From Liolophura sinensis (Eukaryota > Mollusca > Polyplacophora > Chitonida > Chitonidae), in NCBI RefSeq assembly GCF_032854445.1, contig NC_088302.1, positions 4,581,338 through 4,645,337 of the forward strand: a DNA stretch of 64,000 nt. Reading direction: 5' to 3'. Under the pieces are notes generated by a model. The model made no database searches. It was not told the origin of the DNA and saw nothing but the letters and a program-made list of their open reading frames with translations. The position numbers and the translations under genes were made by a program. Position 1 is the stretch's first letter, and each line of letters begins with the position of its first letter. This document shows positions 36,601-51,600 of the stretch, one piece after another.

Positions 36601-39600
36601 ACAACTTGATTTTCACACTAAATGTTCCCTAGACACATATTTATGCTACGTTAGTCTGTGAACAGTATTTTAAAAAAATGTCAATTAGTTCCATTGACAA
36701 AAAAACTCCACTAAAGTTGGGCCTTTCGTCTATCTTGTCGACCAGGTGCCCTGGTCGTGTATTATGTATTGTCAAGCCCAGCAAAACACTGCCGAATCCA
36801 TGCATTAGGCCACTGTGTAATTTTCCAGAAGCCATTGTATGACTTATCTATAACTAGCCTTACATTTACATCTCTTAATTAGCACGCTGAAAATGATATA
36901 AGTAAAACAGTTTTACAGCAAATATTTGAAAAATAGACTACCAGAGTTGTATTAGATCCTGGAAAAGCATGTACTGTATAGCGGCTGGGCGATACGATGA
37001 CCGATTTTGACTCATATACTGGCTACGGTTTTAAAGTCCATAGAACTCTTCTTTTAGCCAAGTCAAGCGATAACGGCTGTGACATGAGGATCCATGCACT
37101 CTGGCCAACGGATTGTGAGGTGCAGTGACAACAACAATATGTCACTCAACACAGGTGAAATCAACAATGGAGCTTATCTTTTTATGTTTTAAAAAGCATG
37201 ATCGGCAAAAATCGATAAGATTTGAACTATACAGAATGGAAACAGTTATTGGTAACACATAAAAATGCCAATTTAAATTTTGTATGAGTTCATGTTATAG
37301 GCTTCAAGGAGCGGCATGCTGTGGTGTGTCACACACGCAGCAGCCTGTAGGAGAGGTGTGAACTGAGCTGGAGGGCCGGGCTGTAGCCTTGTGGCCACTG
37401 TAAGGCAAATGGAGGGCCGGGCTGTAGCCTTGTGGCCACTGTAAGGCAAATGGAGGGCCGGGCTGTAGCCTTGTGGCCACTGTAAGGCAAATGGAGGGCC
37501 GGGCTGTAGCCTTGTGGCCACTGTAAGGCAAATGGAGGGCCGGGCTGTAGCCTTGTGGCCACTGTAAGGCAAAGACTTTACACACTTCATCATGTCAAAA
37601 CTTTCTGCTTCAAACAAGCACGCAGCTAAACAACTTCTGCATTCAGCATTCTGCATTCTGCATTCAATTTCTGTGGCATTTTTAGGCCATGCCTGTAACT
37701 TTAAAGTATCCTGTGTTGTGTTATTGGAGTTGCAAGCCAGACAGGGCGTAGAATAATCTCAAAATTAGCTGTAAAATTATAGCAGTTGTCTCCTGTTTTC
37801 TGAATTGTATACACAGAGAAGCCTCAGTTGCCTGTAGCGCATGTACCACTGTGACGTCACAAAGTCAACGGTGGCTTGATGGTAGCGGAATAGATCATCT
37901 GAAGTTTGATCACCAACTTTTTACGTTTTACTTCCGTTTTTGATGTTTTAAGTAATTGGAATCCATTCAGGGGACATCAAACCATCTTTCTGGAAGGCGC
38001 AGCAAATTGTGCAAAAACTCTACAAAAACAAATCAAACCATATTCATGGACAGTGTTTTGGTCTTTTATTTGACATATACATGTAATTCACATGACTGTT
38101 TTCTCTGCCTTTAAAGGGGATTTGCATGTGATTATAGGGTAATATCCTCACCGTCAGAAAAGTGTTAGTTTTAGTCTTCGAGTGTATTTAAGCTAAGTCT
38201 TGCATCATTCAGTACATCTTTCCAGTTTATTTTTATCGCAGTCATTCTTAGAAAAATAAGAATAATAAGGTGTAGAGAAATAATTTGCACTGTTTTCTGA
38301 AGCTTGCATCTTTAAAACAAGAAACAGAAACAAGTCATTTTTAGCATCATTTGCAAAATAATTGTATGAAGAAATTTCACAGAAAGAAGTGCTTTGGTGG
38401 TAGAAAAAGTTGAAGATTTACAAAAATTGGTGTCCAGATCAAGCTAATTAGACGTTAGAGAAGTGGCCACCCAGCTGTTTTATCTCTGGTCCTTACTGGG
38501 GCTGTAAAAGCCTCACTCTAAAGATCAGGAAACAATCTTCTATGAGCCTTCAGACACATGTATCACCTATAGTTGGGAAATTAATATAAACAGAGCATCA
38601 CCCATGGAACATCCACCTTGTGCCATTTTGCTTTATATGCACATAAAACTTCCGGTCAATACATGTTGTACTTTTGGAGATACTACTCTTATTTTTGTTT
38701 AACACTGAGTCTAATACACAAGACACTAAGTCAGGAATTCGGTAATTTATGGTATTTAATATATACACACCGTATCAACGATGGGACATCCCCCTCGTGC
38801 TGTTGCGCTTTACATGTGTGCAAATCCTGAGCTCAATAAATGCAGTCCTTTTTCAGATACCACCCTTAACATTTTGTTTAACACTGCTTTCCCTGTTATT
38901 AGACTCCGATGCTAAGGGTACGACACACGCTAAACAACACAAGCTAAAAATGCATTTTCAGAAGTCCATACAGGCCTGTAAATGACACGCTTGATGCCCA
39001 CACTTAGGTCTTCCTGACAAGGAATTAATCAAACTTCACCAACACCAAATAAGTGGCCATATAAAGATAGAGGAATCAGTCAGAATCAAACAAAGTGTGC
39101 CACTTGACAAAAGCTTCATTTTTAAGGGTGAAATGCAATAGTGTTCAGATGGTTTTCTGGAGCATCTTCACAGGGACAGTCTGTATTATGAGTTAACTTA
39201 AAAGATACATGAAACACTTAGTTATTACTGCCTCATACAGGTTGTACGGTGTGGCCTGACAGTCACGGATACATGAAACACTTGGTTATTACTGCCTGAT
39301 ACAGATTGTATGGTGTGGCCTGACAGTCATGGATACATGAAACACTTGGTTATTACTGCTTCATACAGACTGTACGGTGTGGCCTGACAGTCATGGATAC
39401 ATGAAACACTTGGTTATTACTGCCTCATACAGATTGTATGGTGTGGCCTGACAGTCATGGACACATGAAACACTTGGTTATTACTGCCTCGTACAGCATG
39501 TACAGTGTGGTCTGACAGTCACGGATACATGCAAGACTTGGTTATTACTGCCTCATACAGATTGTATGGTGTGGACTGACAGTCACGGATACATAGAACA

Positions 39601-42600
39601 CTTGGTTATTACTGCCTGATACAGACTGTACGGTGTGGACTGACAGTCGCGGATACATGAAACACTTGGTTATTACTGCCTGATACAGATTGTGCGGTGT
39701 AGCCTGACAGTCACAGATACATGAAACACTTGGTTTATTACTGCCTGATACAGACTGTACGGTGTGGCCTGACAGTCACGGATACATGAAACACTTGGTT
39801 ATTACTGCCTAATACAGACTGCACGGTGTGGCCTGACAGTCACGGATACATGAAACACTTGGTTTATTACTGCCTGATACAGACTGTACGGTGTGGCCTG
39901 ACAGTCACGGATACATAAAACACTTGGTTATTACTGCCTCGTACAGCATGTACAGTGTGGCCTGACAGTCGCGGATACATGAAATACTTGGTTATTACTG
40001 CCTCGTACAGCATGTACAGTGTGGCCTGACAGTCGCGGATACATAAAACACTTGGTTATTACTGCCTGATACAGATTGTACGGTGTGGACTGACAGTCGC
40101 GGATACATGAAACACTTGGTTATTACTGCCTGATACAGATTGTACGGTGTTGCCTAACAGTTATGGATACATGAAACACTTGGTTATTACTGCTTCATAC
40201 AGATTGTATGATGTGGCCTAACAGTCACGGATGCCCCCAGTCTGGACATTATGCCCCTTCTCGGTTTTCCCTAGTGGTATTTTATACTTTTATACATAGT
40301 AGAACCGGTCACTGCATCACTGTTACCAGCATAGTGCCTGCTGAAAATAATTAATATCGGCCACAGAATATAAATGGCAGTGCACTTTCTTGGTCCTTAG
40401 CAATTCACAAGTGTGAAGTTCATCGGATGAAGAGTTGTGGAGAAAATTGGAAGTACAGCCATACATACATGTGTACGTATAACATATATGTACAGAGATT
40501 ATCCTGTTCTAGCTACATGCACAGGACATTACGACATTCTCATCAATAATGTCCTTTAAATGCTAAATATCTTTAACGCACTTTTGATTTTAATTTACCT
40601 GTTCTTGTCAGATCTCGCAAAAAAAGACTGGGATCAGAAAGCAATACTGACCCCTTTGGTACCCTAATGGTCAAAAGCTGGATACACATATGCACGTATA
40701 AAATAGATAGTTCACCTGACTTTCACAGCTGACATGCAGCATGTTCGTAAACATTTTGAGGTCGAATGCAGCAAATATTTCTTCTAGCTACATGTACTAT
40801 CATTCAAAGGAAGAAAAATCTTTATGTTAGAGATCTAGAATAGATATATGTTTCACATACCTGTACGTATACCTGAAGATGTATCAGTGTTGATTGCAGA
40901 GTAAATGTACTTTGTGTTAGAGATCTGGAATTGATCCGCGTCTCACATACCTGTATGTATACCTGTGCATGTATCAGTGTTGATTGCAGAGTAAATGTAC
41001 TTTGTGTTAGAGATCTGGAATAGATCCGCGTCTCACATACCTGTACGTATACCTGAGCATGTATCAGTGTTGATTGCAGAGTAAATGTACTTTGTGTTAG
41101 AGATCTGGAATAGATCCGCGTCTCACATACCTGTATGTATACCTGTGCATGTATCAGTGTTGATTGCAGAGTAAATGTACTTTGTGTTAGAGATCTGGAA
41201 TAGATCCGCGTCTCACATACCTGTATGAATACCTGTGCATGTATCAGTGTTGATTGCAGAGTAAATGTACTTTGTGTTAGAGATCTGGAATAGATGCACG
41301 TATAAAATAGATAGTTCACCTGACTTTCACAGCTGACATGCAGCATGTTCGTAAACATTTTGAGGTCGAATGCAGCAAATATTTCTTCAAGCTACATGTA
41401 CTATCATTCAAAGGAAGAAAAATCTCTATGTTAGAGATCTAGAATAGATATATGTTTCACATACCTGTATGTATACCTGAAGATGTATCAGTGTTGATTG
41501 CAGAGTAAATGTACTTTATGTTAGAGATCTGGAATAGATCCACGTCTCACATACCTGTATGTATACCTGTGCATGTATCAGTGTTGATTGCAGAGTAAAT
41601 GTACTTTGTGTTAGAGATCTGGAATAGATCCACGTCTCACACACCTGTATGTATACCTGTGCATGTATCAGTGTTGATTGCAGAGTAAATGTACTTTGTG
41701 TTAGAGATCTGGAATAGATCCGCGTCTCACATACCTGTATGTATACCTGTGCATGTATCAGTGTTGATCACAGAGTTAATGTGCTCTGCGTTAGAGATCT
41801 ACAATTGATCTGCGTCTCATGTACCTGTATATATACCTGTACATATATCAGTGCTGATGGTAGAGTAAATGTACCTCCATTTCAGAAGAGTGACTACTTG
41901 ATACGCCAACTCCTCCAATCGTACAGCATCTGCTGTTCACATTTAACTACAATGGAACAACAAGAAACTTTTCGCTAAAAACCCCACTGGATGTAAATGA
42001 GGAAGAAGGTGTTGATTCAACATCTACTGGCTCTACCCACACATTCATCCCAGTATGAGCGTGGCTTGTCTTTGATGAAAATAAAGGAAACATGAGTGGA
42101 GAGCCTTTCTATCTACAGACAGCCTTCACCAATTATATTTATTACAATGTATTCCAAAACTTCAGAGACTGATTACAATACGGACTGAACGGTAAGAACT
42201 GTGGTGGGCAGGTGGTAAGCTAAGAAGTAGGCCTAGTACTGCAGCAGATGGGCCCAGAAAAAGAAAGTCTGAGCAGCGAATGGTGTTTGATAGTGTTACC
42301 GATTCCTCTTCTGATAGCCTGATGTATAACAATTTGTCTGAATAATCAGTAATGCATGCTGTGGACTTGGAATAAATGGATACACAGTATGCATGTCACA
42401 GTTTTTTACAAGTATATGAAGCCTTGCCGGTTCGCCATTTACGTCAGAACTTCTCAGTTTACCAGGTGGCCTGTCTCAGACTACAGTCAATGTGGTTGTT
42501 GATTTGAACACCACACAACAACACACATGTTTCTTCTATGTAGTTCTTAAGGAAGAAGTAAGGCCTCATGGATTTGAACACAGTAAGGAGACAATTAGCT

Positions 42601-45600
42601 CAATTGCACGTGTGTGAGTTTTCTGCAACAAATGGGAGTGATGTATGCTAATGATCCATGTTTATTCTGTACACTGTTACAAAACGCCGTATTATTTAGC
42701 TTTTATTTCAAGCTGTCACAACACAAAAATTTGATTGGCTAGTAGCTGATGTCAGTGAACTAAGAAAATCTGTTTTTATTGCGAAAGTTTGATGTTTTGC
42801 CCTTATCTGTTTGAAAAGACACGCACTATGAATTATGGGCTTACAATAGGGTCAGTTTTGTTCGAAGATGAAAGGTGTGGTATAATACTGTGCACCTACT
42901 TGGCATACAGGTGTGCTAAATATGAAAGCATGATAAAGCATGTCAACAATCTAAGAAGACTTGATTATCACATGTGGTTTACATGAATAAACCGGACAGC
43001 AATGATCAACAAGCGGAAACCAGGAACTGGACATGCTAATTATCAGCTCTGAGAGACAAGTAAACAAAATCAACGAGCATTCGACATATATATTAAGTCT
43101 CCATTCTTTGTTGAAAAGGCAATAACTCTTTGTTCCAAAAAATCAATACCATGCATCTAAAGTAGCACATGCACATCCTCAATTGCCTATGTTCTGTCAG
43201 GCCTTGGTAAAACTTTCATATCTTTTTCAATCATACCTGCAGGAGGAGATGTGTAGTGACAGACTCACTATCTACAATTCCTCAATCTATACAAAAAGGG
43301 AAGTAACTCTGGAAATAATTGATGAAGTGCAACCCATATAGCACATGCACATCCTAACATGGTCTCACACATTCCTCAAGTTCTTGAAAATCCAGTCACT
43401 GTTGTAGAAGGATATGCACTGACAAGCTAATTACCTGATTAGCAGATTACCTGTAATTACAGGTTACCTGATCACTATATATACCTCAAATTATATTCTG
43501 GCGGAATAATGATTTGATGCATCTCTCATTTATCAAAGTACATAAAGAAACATACATTAAATAACATGTTTATACCTTAGTTAGATTACACAAGCTTACT
43601 AGATTGCAATAGGATTCGCTTGAACTGATATAAATGGGACAGGCTAAAGGGCATGCTTTAATAGGTGGCTTTAATGAGAATGGATTCATGGATGCAAAAA
43701 CAAGTAATTAATAAATTAATACAGATGTTAAGACAGATCCTGGCAACGTGGTCACTGTTAGTTAAAGTCCAGCTGATGCTGGCTCCCTCTTTGAATGTGC
43801 GAGAGATGGTCTGTTACCAACCTGCAGATGGTCATGGACCCCCGGGCTCTGCCTGGATTCTGCTTACCAGTATGCTGGCTGCTGTCGAATAAGTATGAAT
43901 ATGGTGTGAAACTCAATAAATAACATATGACTGTGAGTCTAAAGCAGTATATAATTCACCTGTTATTTACTTATATACATGAGTGAAGTTAACTGCCACA
44001 CTACAGAACTTTACCTATGTATGATGTTAGCCAAGTTTACTGGACAAGAAAAGGTGAATGCCAACAATGAACCACAACCCTTAACTACATGTAGCTACCT
44101 GACCCAATGTGACCAAGTCCTAGTCCCACCAGCGAAAGCATGGAGCCTATGATCTCACTGGTATGGAAGTACATGATGCATACTTAGACAAGGTGAAAAG
44201 GCTCTGTACATACTCAAGGTGAAAAGGCTCCGTATATACTCAAGGTGAAAAGGCTCTGTACATACTCAAGGTGAAAAGGCTCCGTATATACTCAAGGTGA
44301 AAAGGCTCCGTACATACTCAAGGTGAAAAGGCTCCGTATATACTCAAGGTGAAAAGGCTCCGTACATACTCAAGGTGAAAAGGCTCTGTACATACTCAAG
44401 GTGAAAAGGCTCCGTACATACTCAAGGTGAAAAGGCTCCGTACATACTCAAGGTGAAAAGGCTCCGTACATACTCAAGGTGAAAATGCTCCGTATATACT
44501 CAAGGTGAAAAGGCTCCGTACATACTCAAGGTGAAAAGGCTCTGTACATACACAGGGTGGAAAGGCTCTGTGCATATACAAGTTGGAAGGGCTCCGTACA
44601 TACATAGGGTAACAAGAGGAAACCACCCACCTTTGACAAGTACTGGGTAAACTTCTTCACTTGAAACCAATGAGATTGATTTTAACACGATGTCAATGGT
44701 GAAGGCCCTGCAGTCGTCGAAGCCAGCGTTTATTGAACAGTTTAACCACATTAACCATCAGAGTCAGCAGTCGTCGAAGCCAGCGTTTATTGAACAGTTT
44801 AACCACGTTAACCATCAGAGTCAGCAGTCGTCGAAGCCAGCGTTTATTGAACAGTTTAACCATGTTAACCATCAGAGTCAGCAGTCGTCGAAGCCAGCGT
44901 TTATTGAACAGTTTAACCAGGTTAACCATCAGAGTCAGCGATGCCCATATTAGTGAACCACATGCAAAGTTACAGAAATGTAGACAAACTGAATTGTCAG
45001 GAATTCTCAAAATGTATAGCAAACTTTCTAAGTTAGTGAAGTTTTAAAGTGGTTTTCAATTTTTGTCCAGGAAGAATTCAGACCTATCTCCGAATGGAGA
45101 CTGGAACTGTTGGGACTAAACTCGTGATTTATATTTAAGATTTCCTGCTTTCAGATCATTAGTTTTTCTTCATTTCCCTGAAGTCCTTAAAACCAGTACA
45201 CAATGTAAATTTACGCCAGTCTGTCACTCATTTTTCAACAAATACATCAGGCTAAACAGTCCACGTCTGAAGATATATTCCAAAAGGAAAATGACTTTTT
45301 CCCCAAAAAATTCATTTTTTAGTGAGATGTTTCTTATGAAATGACTTATCCTTACATGTACTTTGGGTGGTTTTCTTTCAGATTTACATACCACACAGCT
45401 AAATTTACTTTTACCTTTTGATACTTATTCTTTATAGTCTCCGTGGGAAAAATATTTCCTACATAAAAGTTCTATGATTCAGATTGGGCAAAATATGGTC
45501 TGAGAAAATTTGGTTTTCGTGACAGTATTTTTGAATCCTTTCTTCAGCTGTTCTAAATATACTCCAAATATGAAAAAAACCAAAAACATTTTAAAAAACA

Positions 45601-48600
45601 GAAAATTAAAACACAAGTTAACAATTCATGAGGTGAGACATTTTAAAAACATAAAGTAAAAAGCTTTTTATAGAGGAAAATCATACAGTTTATTAAAATG
45701 TTCCACAGCAAAAATGGTCACAATACCTGTAGTTATTGTAATGATACTATCTGTTAAATTTACCTATAATTAGCTCATCATGATTATTAAAACAGTGCTC
45801 TGTCCTAAAAGTACTTCTATCTATAGAAACAAAAGTCCATTTTTAACCATAGTTTACGATGGTATCTATAAGATCAATCTTCTCATTTTAATATTTTACT
45901 GCCTTAATTGTCTTAAGGCTAGACATTATGTAAGGCATGATGTCCTCACTGATATGAGCCACAACGAAACTGACACTTGCTCAAATTTTATCTTACCTCT
46001 ATTAACTGATATCCTGGGTTTATTTGATCAGCTACATGTACGCTACGGTCAGGATTCTATACAGTTACAGACTGCATGACCTCTATAAAAACAGACAAAT
46101 CTGATTTTTTTCTCAGCATATGGAAATTAATACGTCTGCATGCATTCATTTAACTTAATTAGTACTAATTTTTTCATATGGAAAGTTTTTTATGAATATA
46201 TGTGCAGGAGGAATGCATGCACCTTGCATCCATGTTGAACAATTAAAGTACGGCTGATTAAAAAATTTTGTGAAACATTTTGAATAAGAGGCTATACTGG
46301 AGATAACTCCATATTCAGGTTTTCTCTATTTACCAAGAACAGCTAATATTATTACTTTCCAGGGAATATCAAACTTGTGCTGGTAATATTGATAGTGTTA
46401 AAATGATTGTTAAGTTTGAAAAAGTTATAAAGACAGTCTCACTGTATATTTGAACAGTAACACATGTACACATATTAAGTGCAAGTATACAGTTGTCAAA
46501 AATCTCCCTCTCTCCCAGCAGTTAATAATGGCTCAGTAAATTAAGGCAGATGATGTTGGACATTGCTACCTTGATTAAATGAAGATAGTACATACATGAA
46601 AAAGCATACTACACCAAGTGTCATCTACGATGTATCTGTTACCTAACTCTGGTGAAAATAAAGAAAATAAGTTTAAATCATAGGAAAGATGTACCAGGGT
46701 ACAATAAATTTCATACAAATCTGCGCTCTAGGACAAAATCAGTTCTGTAGACTTCCAAGTGCCTTAAGGGGAGCCATGGTGTATTGATGTAAGTCGTACA
46801 AAAAAATTATGCTTGCAAAAATTAAAAGCACTTTAAAATTGTTTTTCTTACATAAGCTCAAAATATTGCTTGATAACATAAGTTTTTGGAAGTTCTTGTT
46901 AAGCAAATTTCAGCTAAATTAATGAAAAGACACCTGAAAAATTTAATGACTTAAATTTTGACTTAAGTCTAAGATCGCTTTGTGATCCTGTGGCTTGGGA
47001 AAAATACATACACAAATTTTCATGGAAATCAAGAGTAATATTTCTGAAGTTGGATGGGCAAAATCATGTCTGCAGGGCCAAGCTGGTTGATTCTTAGCTG
47101 AGGGGCAGGTTTGGGTCGGATCCGGTTGGGTTGAATGGAGCATAATAACACGAACTTTAGCAGAACGAGCTAGAGCAAATCAGTGCCACATTCTACAACA
47201 TTCCCATGCAGTACAGCCCAGAAATAGCTGGACATCCAACAGGCATAAAACAGAATAAAATTAGTCGTTTTTTCAGCTATTCTGCTGTCTGTGTACATCA
47301 AACTGCGATGACTTTGCGACTACAGAATAGTGTTATAGCATTCATGTTTTCAGCATGTGCACAAGCGCATTTATTTTCTCAGTGCCCTGTTGTCTAGACT
47401 GTGCAGTGTCAGATTCACCATCAAATAAAAGCGTTGATAAATGATCGTATAATGTAGCAAGGCATTCAGAGAACACCAGTAGCTCACCTGCAATAATGTG
47501 CGGGTCAGGTGACACGTTCAAATAATAGAACATGTGTTTACTACAGAAAACAAAGTGCAGTTCATCGAACTGGTAACTTTTTACATTAAGAGTCTATCAA
47601 TCAAAATGACTAGCAACATTCACAAAGCCAATAAAACTAAAACGAATAAAAAAGTTTAACCTTCCATCAGTGGGCTCAATGTAGATGTACACACCATCCA
47701 TGAAAACAGTATCAAAGACAACAGCATAACTTTCTATCACTGTATGTTGGAGCTAAGAAAAGCTTAACCTTCAATTCATAAATGAGTGCCCATTATACAG
47801 ACCTGAGCTAAAAAAAAACTTAACCTTCAATCCATGTGTGAGAGCCCAATATACCGGAGCTAAAAAAAATTTAACCTTCAATCCATGTAAGAGAGCCCAA
47901 TACACAGGAGCTAAAAAAAAAGCTTAACCTTCAATACATGTATGAGAACCCAATATACAGGAGCTAAAAAAAAAGCTTAACCTTCAATCCATGTATGAGA
48001 GCCCAATACACAGGAGCTAAAAAAAAGCTTAACCTTCAATCCATGTATGAGAACCCAATATACAGGAGCTAAACAAAAAGCTTAACCTTCAATCCCTGTA
48101 TGAGGGTCCAATATACAGGAGCTAAAAAAAAAAGCTTAACCTTCAATCCATGTACGAGAGCCCAATACACAGGAGCTAAAAAAAAGCTTAACCTTCAATC
48201 CATGTATGAGAACCCAATATACAGGAGCTAAAAAAAAAAAGCTTAACCTTCAATCCCTGTATGAGGGCCCAATATACAGGAGCTAAAAGCTTCACCTTTC
48301 ATCTCAGTAGTATACATTTACACACCATACAATGTACATGCACTTCAAACCAGGGAGCTAAACAACCAAAAAGCTTAACCTTCAATCCCTGTACATGTAT
48401 AAGAGCCATGAAGTGCCACATTGTTCATCGTCCACTGTGGGAGTGCCACATTGTCCATCATCCACTATGTGGGAGTGCCACATTGTTCATCGTCCACTAT
48501 GAGGAAGTGCCACATTGTCCATTGTCCACTATGAGGGAGTGCCACATTGTCCATTGTCCACTATGAGGGAGTGCCACATTGTTCACTGTCCATGTGGGAG

Positions 48601-51600
48601 TGCCACATTGTTCATCGTCCACTATGTGGGAGTGCCACATTGTTCATCGTCCACTATGAGGAAGTGCCACATTGTCCATCGTCCACTATGATGAAGTGCC
48701 CCATTGTTCATCGTCCACTAAGATGAAGTGCCCCATTGTTCATCGTCCACTATGATGGAATGCCTCATTGTTCATTACTATTTACTGCTCATGCTGCTGG
48801 GTCTTATAATTATTCACATCAACAGAAAAGTAGCCGTGGTCTACTGGTCTTAAGGTGCTTGCCTTTCAAATGTAAAAGACATGAGGTGCTGGTTCAAACC
48901 CAATCTTGGAGACAGACTTCTCCCATTCTTGCGGAGCCTTCATGACAACAGGGGGTGAAGTCTAACGTCTGGTCTGAAGATCACTTATCTTTTCCACGAA
49001 TGCAGCATTCATATCTATGCATTTTCTATGCAAATAGCAAATTTCGCTCATAACTTGAAAGGCCAGTGGTTTACCCCCCTCACTCAGGATTCCTCCACCC
49101 ACAAGACTGACTGCCACTGTATAAGTGAACAATTCTGGAGTAAGTCATTAAACATCAATCAAATAAAAAAATAATGACATTTATTCACAATGGTAAGTCA
49201 GATTTAAATCACAGCACCTCTTAAATGTCTGTTTTCTCTGACATTTGACCATTAAATATCATGCACATTTGAGAACATTTTCTCTCTACTTGAAACCTTT
49301 AATATTTTTGTAAAACCCTAAAGTCATACATCTCTGCACATGAGATAATCTATTTGCTTTCGTACTAACAAAAAAAAATTGGAGGTATTTATACCTAGAA
49401 GAAAACGCCACAGTTGCACAAAAACTGTATACTTAACGAGCCCACATGTACAGGTATGGTATATGTTTGCAACGTGTTTATTTAAGCATATTCCGAAGAC
49501 ACTACCCTAATTCCTCAGCCTACTTCAGATGTGAAAGGTTGAGCAATTAGGGTTATATGAAACTACTACTTTTCAGTAGTATATAATCCTACTATCCAAC
49601 AAATCTTAAAACACCTTTCTAAGATCGACAGAGTTCTCAAAATTTGGAACACAGATTTCGTAGCAAAGACACATCAATGCAAAACTGCAGCTAAATACAT
49701 GAAGTACTGAAATCGTAAATTTGGTAACTTACAGTAATTAATACACAACACACTAAGTCATGAATTCAGTACTTTATAGTATTTAATATGTACACACTGA
49801 ATCAACAATGGAATATCCCCCTTGTGCTATTGTGCTTTGTATGTGTGCAAACCCTGATCCCTGCAGTGCCATTTGAGATACCACCCCCAACATTTTGTTT
49901 AACATTGCATTCCCTGTCATTGGACGCCTGAATCTAATGCTCAGGCTACGACATCAGCTATGTTCATGTTTTGTACGTGCAAGCCAAAAATGTACACCAA
50001 GTTATGGGTGAAATTTTAAGTCATTCACAGTACACTGTAGTTATATGTCTCATGAATGTACCCACATCACCCACACTCCACATTCACAACTTTCAGAAGT
50101 TTTACAGAACAGTACTTCAGCATCACACCCATGACAGATGAAACTGGACCGCCTAATCCAATCAACCTTTAACTTGTTCTTGTCAAGGAATTCATCACTT
50201 GATTTTTTTCCATTTCTTTCCAAAAATGTTCTAATAGTCGTGACAAAGCCTCTGTCATAACTTTTTACCTCCACTGAATCTCCACAACTTACAGACTTGT
50301 ACCACGACAAGGATAAAGTCTGGCTCAAGTACATGTATTTTTTTTAATCAGATGTCATCAAAGAGTGAAAAAAAATCTATTTAAAACTAGTTGGCATTTA
50401 CATTTATTGTTTTCAAGGATGTAATCAGCTACGTCTCAAATTAACCTGTGCTGGTCATAAAACTTTACTGTTACAAGGGAAAGACAGCATAAACATAGTT
50501 TTAAGTATAAGAAGAAAGATCATTAAAACTGTATCTAAAAATACCTTCATTCATTTTTTTAGATTTTTCCACTGAATTAAATGCACTCAATGTTTTGGAT
50601 TGTAAGGTGAGCTGTATGGATCACACTGATTCTCCCTGCTGCCAAGTGAGGGCCGTATGCAAATATACACTTATATTAGGAGGAGAGGGATCGTTTAAAC
50701 ATTGAGTATGTCACACAAAATCTGGTATATATACCTCTCCGAATGATATCCTGTCATGCTGTTTATCTGTGCAAAAAAAAATAAAGGGTTGGAGCTTTCA
50801 GATTTGCTTTTATTATTTGTATAAAGGTCAAATATCACGATTTCCTTCGGTTTCAAAAGCATGATTTCACACAGTTTATAGATATTTTGCTGCTGTGTAT
50901 TCTTGAAGTTTGACTGGGTACAAAACAAAGTCCATCGGTATCTGGTTACACAATAAACACCAAGACAAAGGTGTTAGAACCAATAATGTCACATCCACTT
51001 ACCCGTTCTCTGGTTCTAAAAAAGGTATTTAATGTGAGATTTGGTATGAGATTGCCAGAGGGTAATTTCATTCATAATACCAGGTGTTCAGATAAAAGTC
51101 CATGGACTCTGCTTATGCTTTAATCACCACTCACACGCAAATTATTCTGATGATTTAGCGATAAACAATTCAACGCAAGCATAAACACAGCAGTTAAATT
51201 TCACAACTCTCAGCCCTGAACAAGTATGTATCCCTAAACAGAACCACAGTGCTTCAATTTGCTTATATTCCAACTGGCAAAGTTATCTTAAGAAAAACAT
51301 CTCACAAAGAAAGTACCGTGCATTCATGGTACAAACTAAGGTGACATACACCCTTAAGACAAGACAAATCTCACAAAAATTTTGTACAAAACTTGCTTAG
51401 TCCCATTTTTACTCTGGAATGTTGATGTGGCACATTTTGATAAAAACTGACAACATGGTTTTGAGTGAGTGAGTGAGTGAGTGCTTGGGGTTTAACATTG
51501 TACTCAACAATTTTTCAGTCATATGACGACGGAGGAATCCTTAGGGTGCATGTATGTGTAATGTGTCTCCTTGTTGCACGACAGATTTCCACCGCTCTTT

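Noticed and set aside
45780-46079. 99-codon plus frame
   Set aside because: AT-rich, no family resemblance, no splice or promoter context.
50050-50334. 94-codon minus frame with CHGC and CECG
   Set aside because: Looks mildly coding-like but has no upstream exon, no recognised fold and lies inside the COMMD5 intron.
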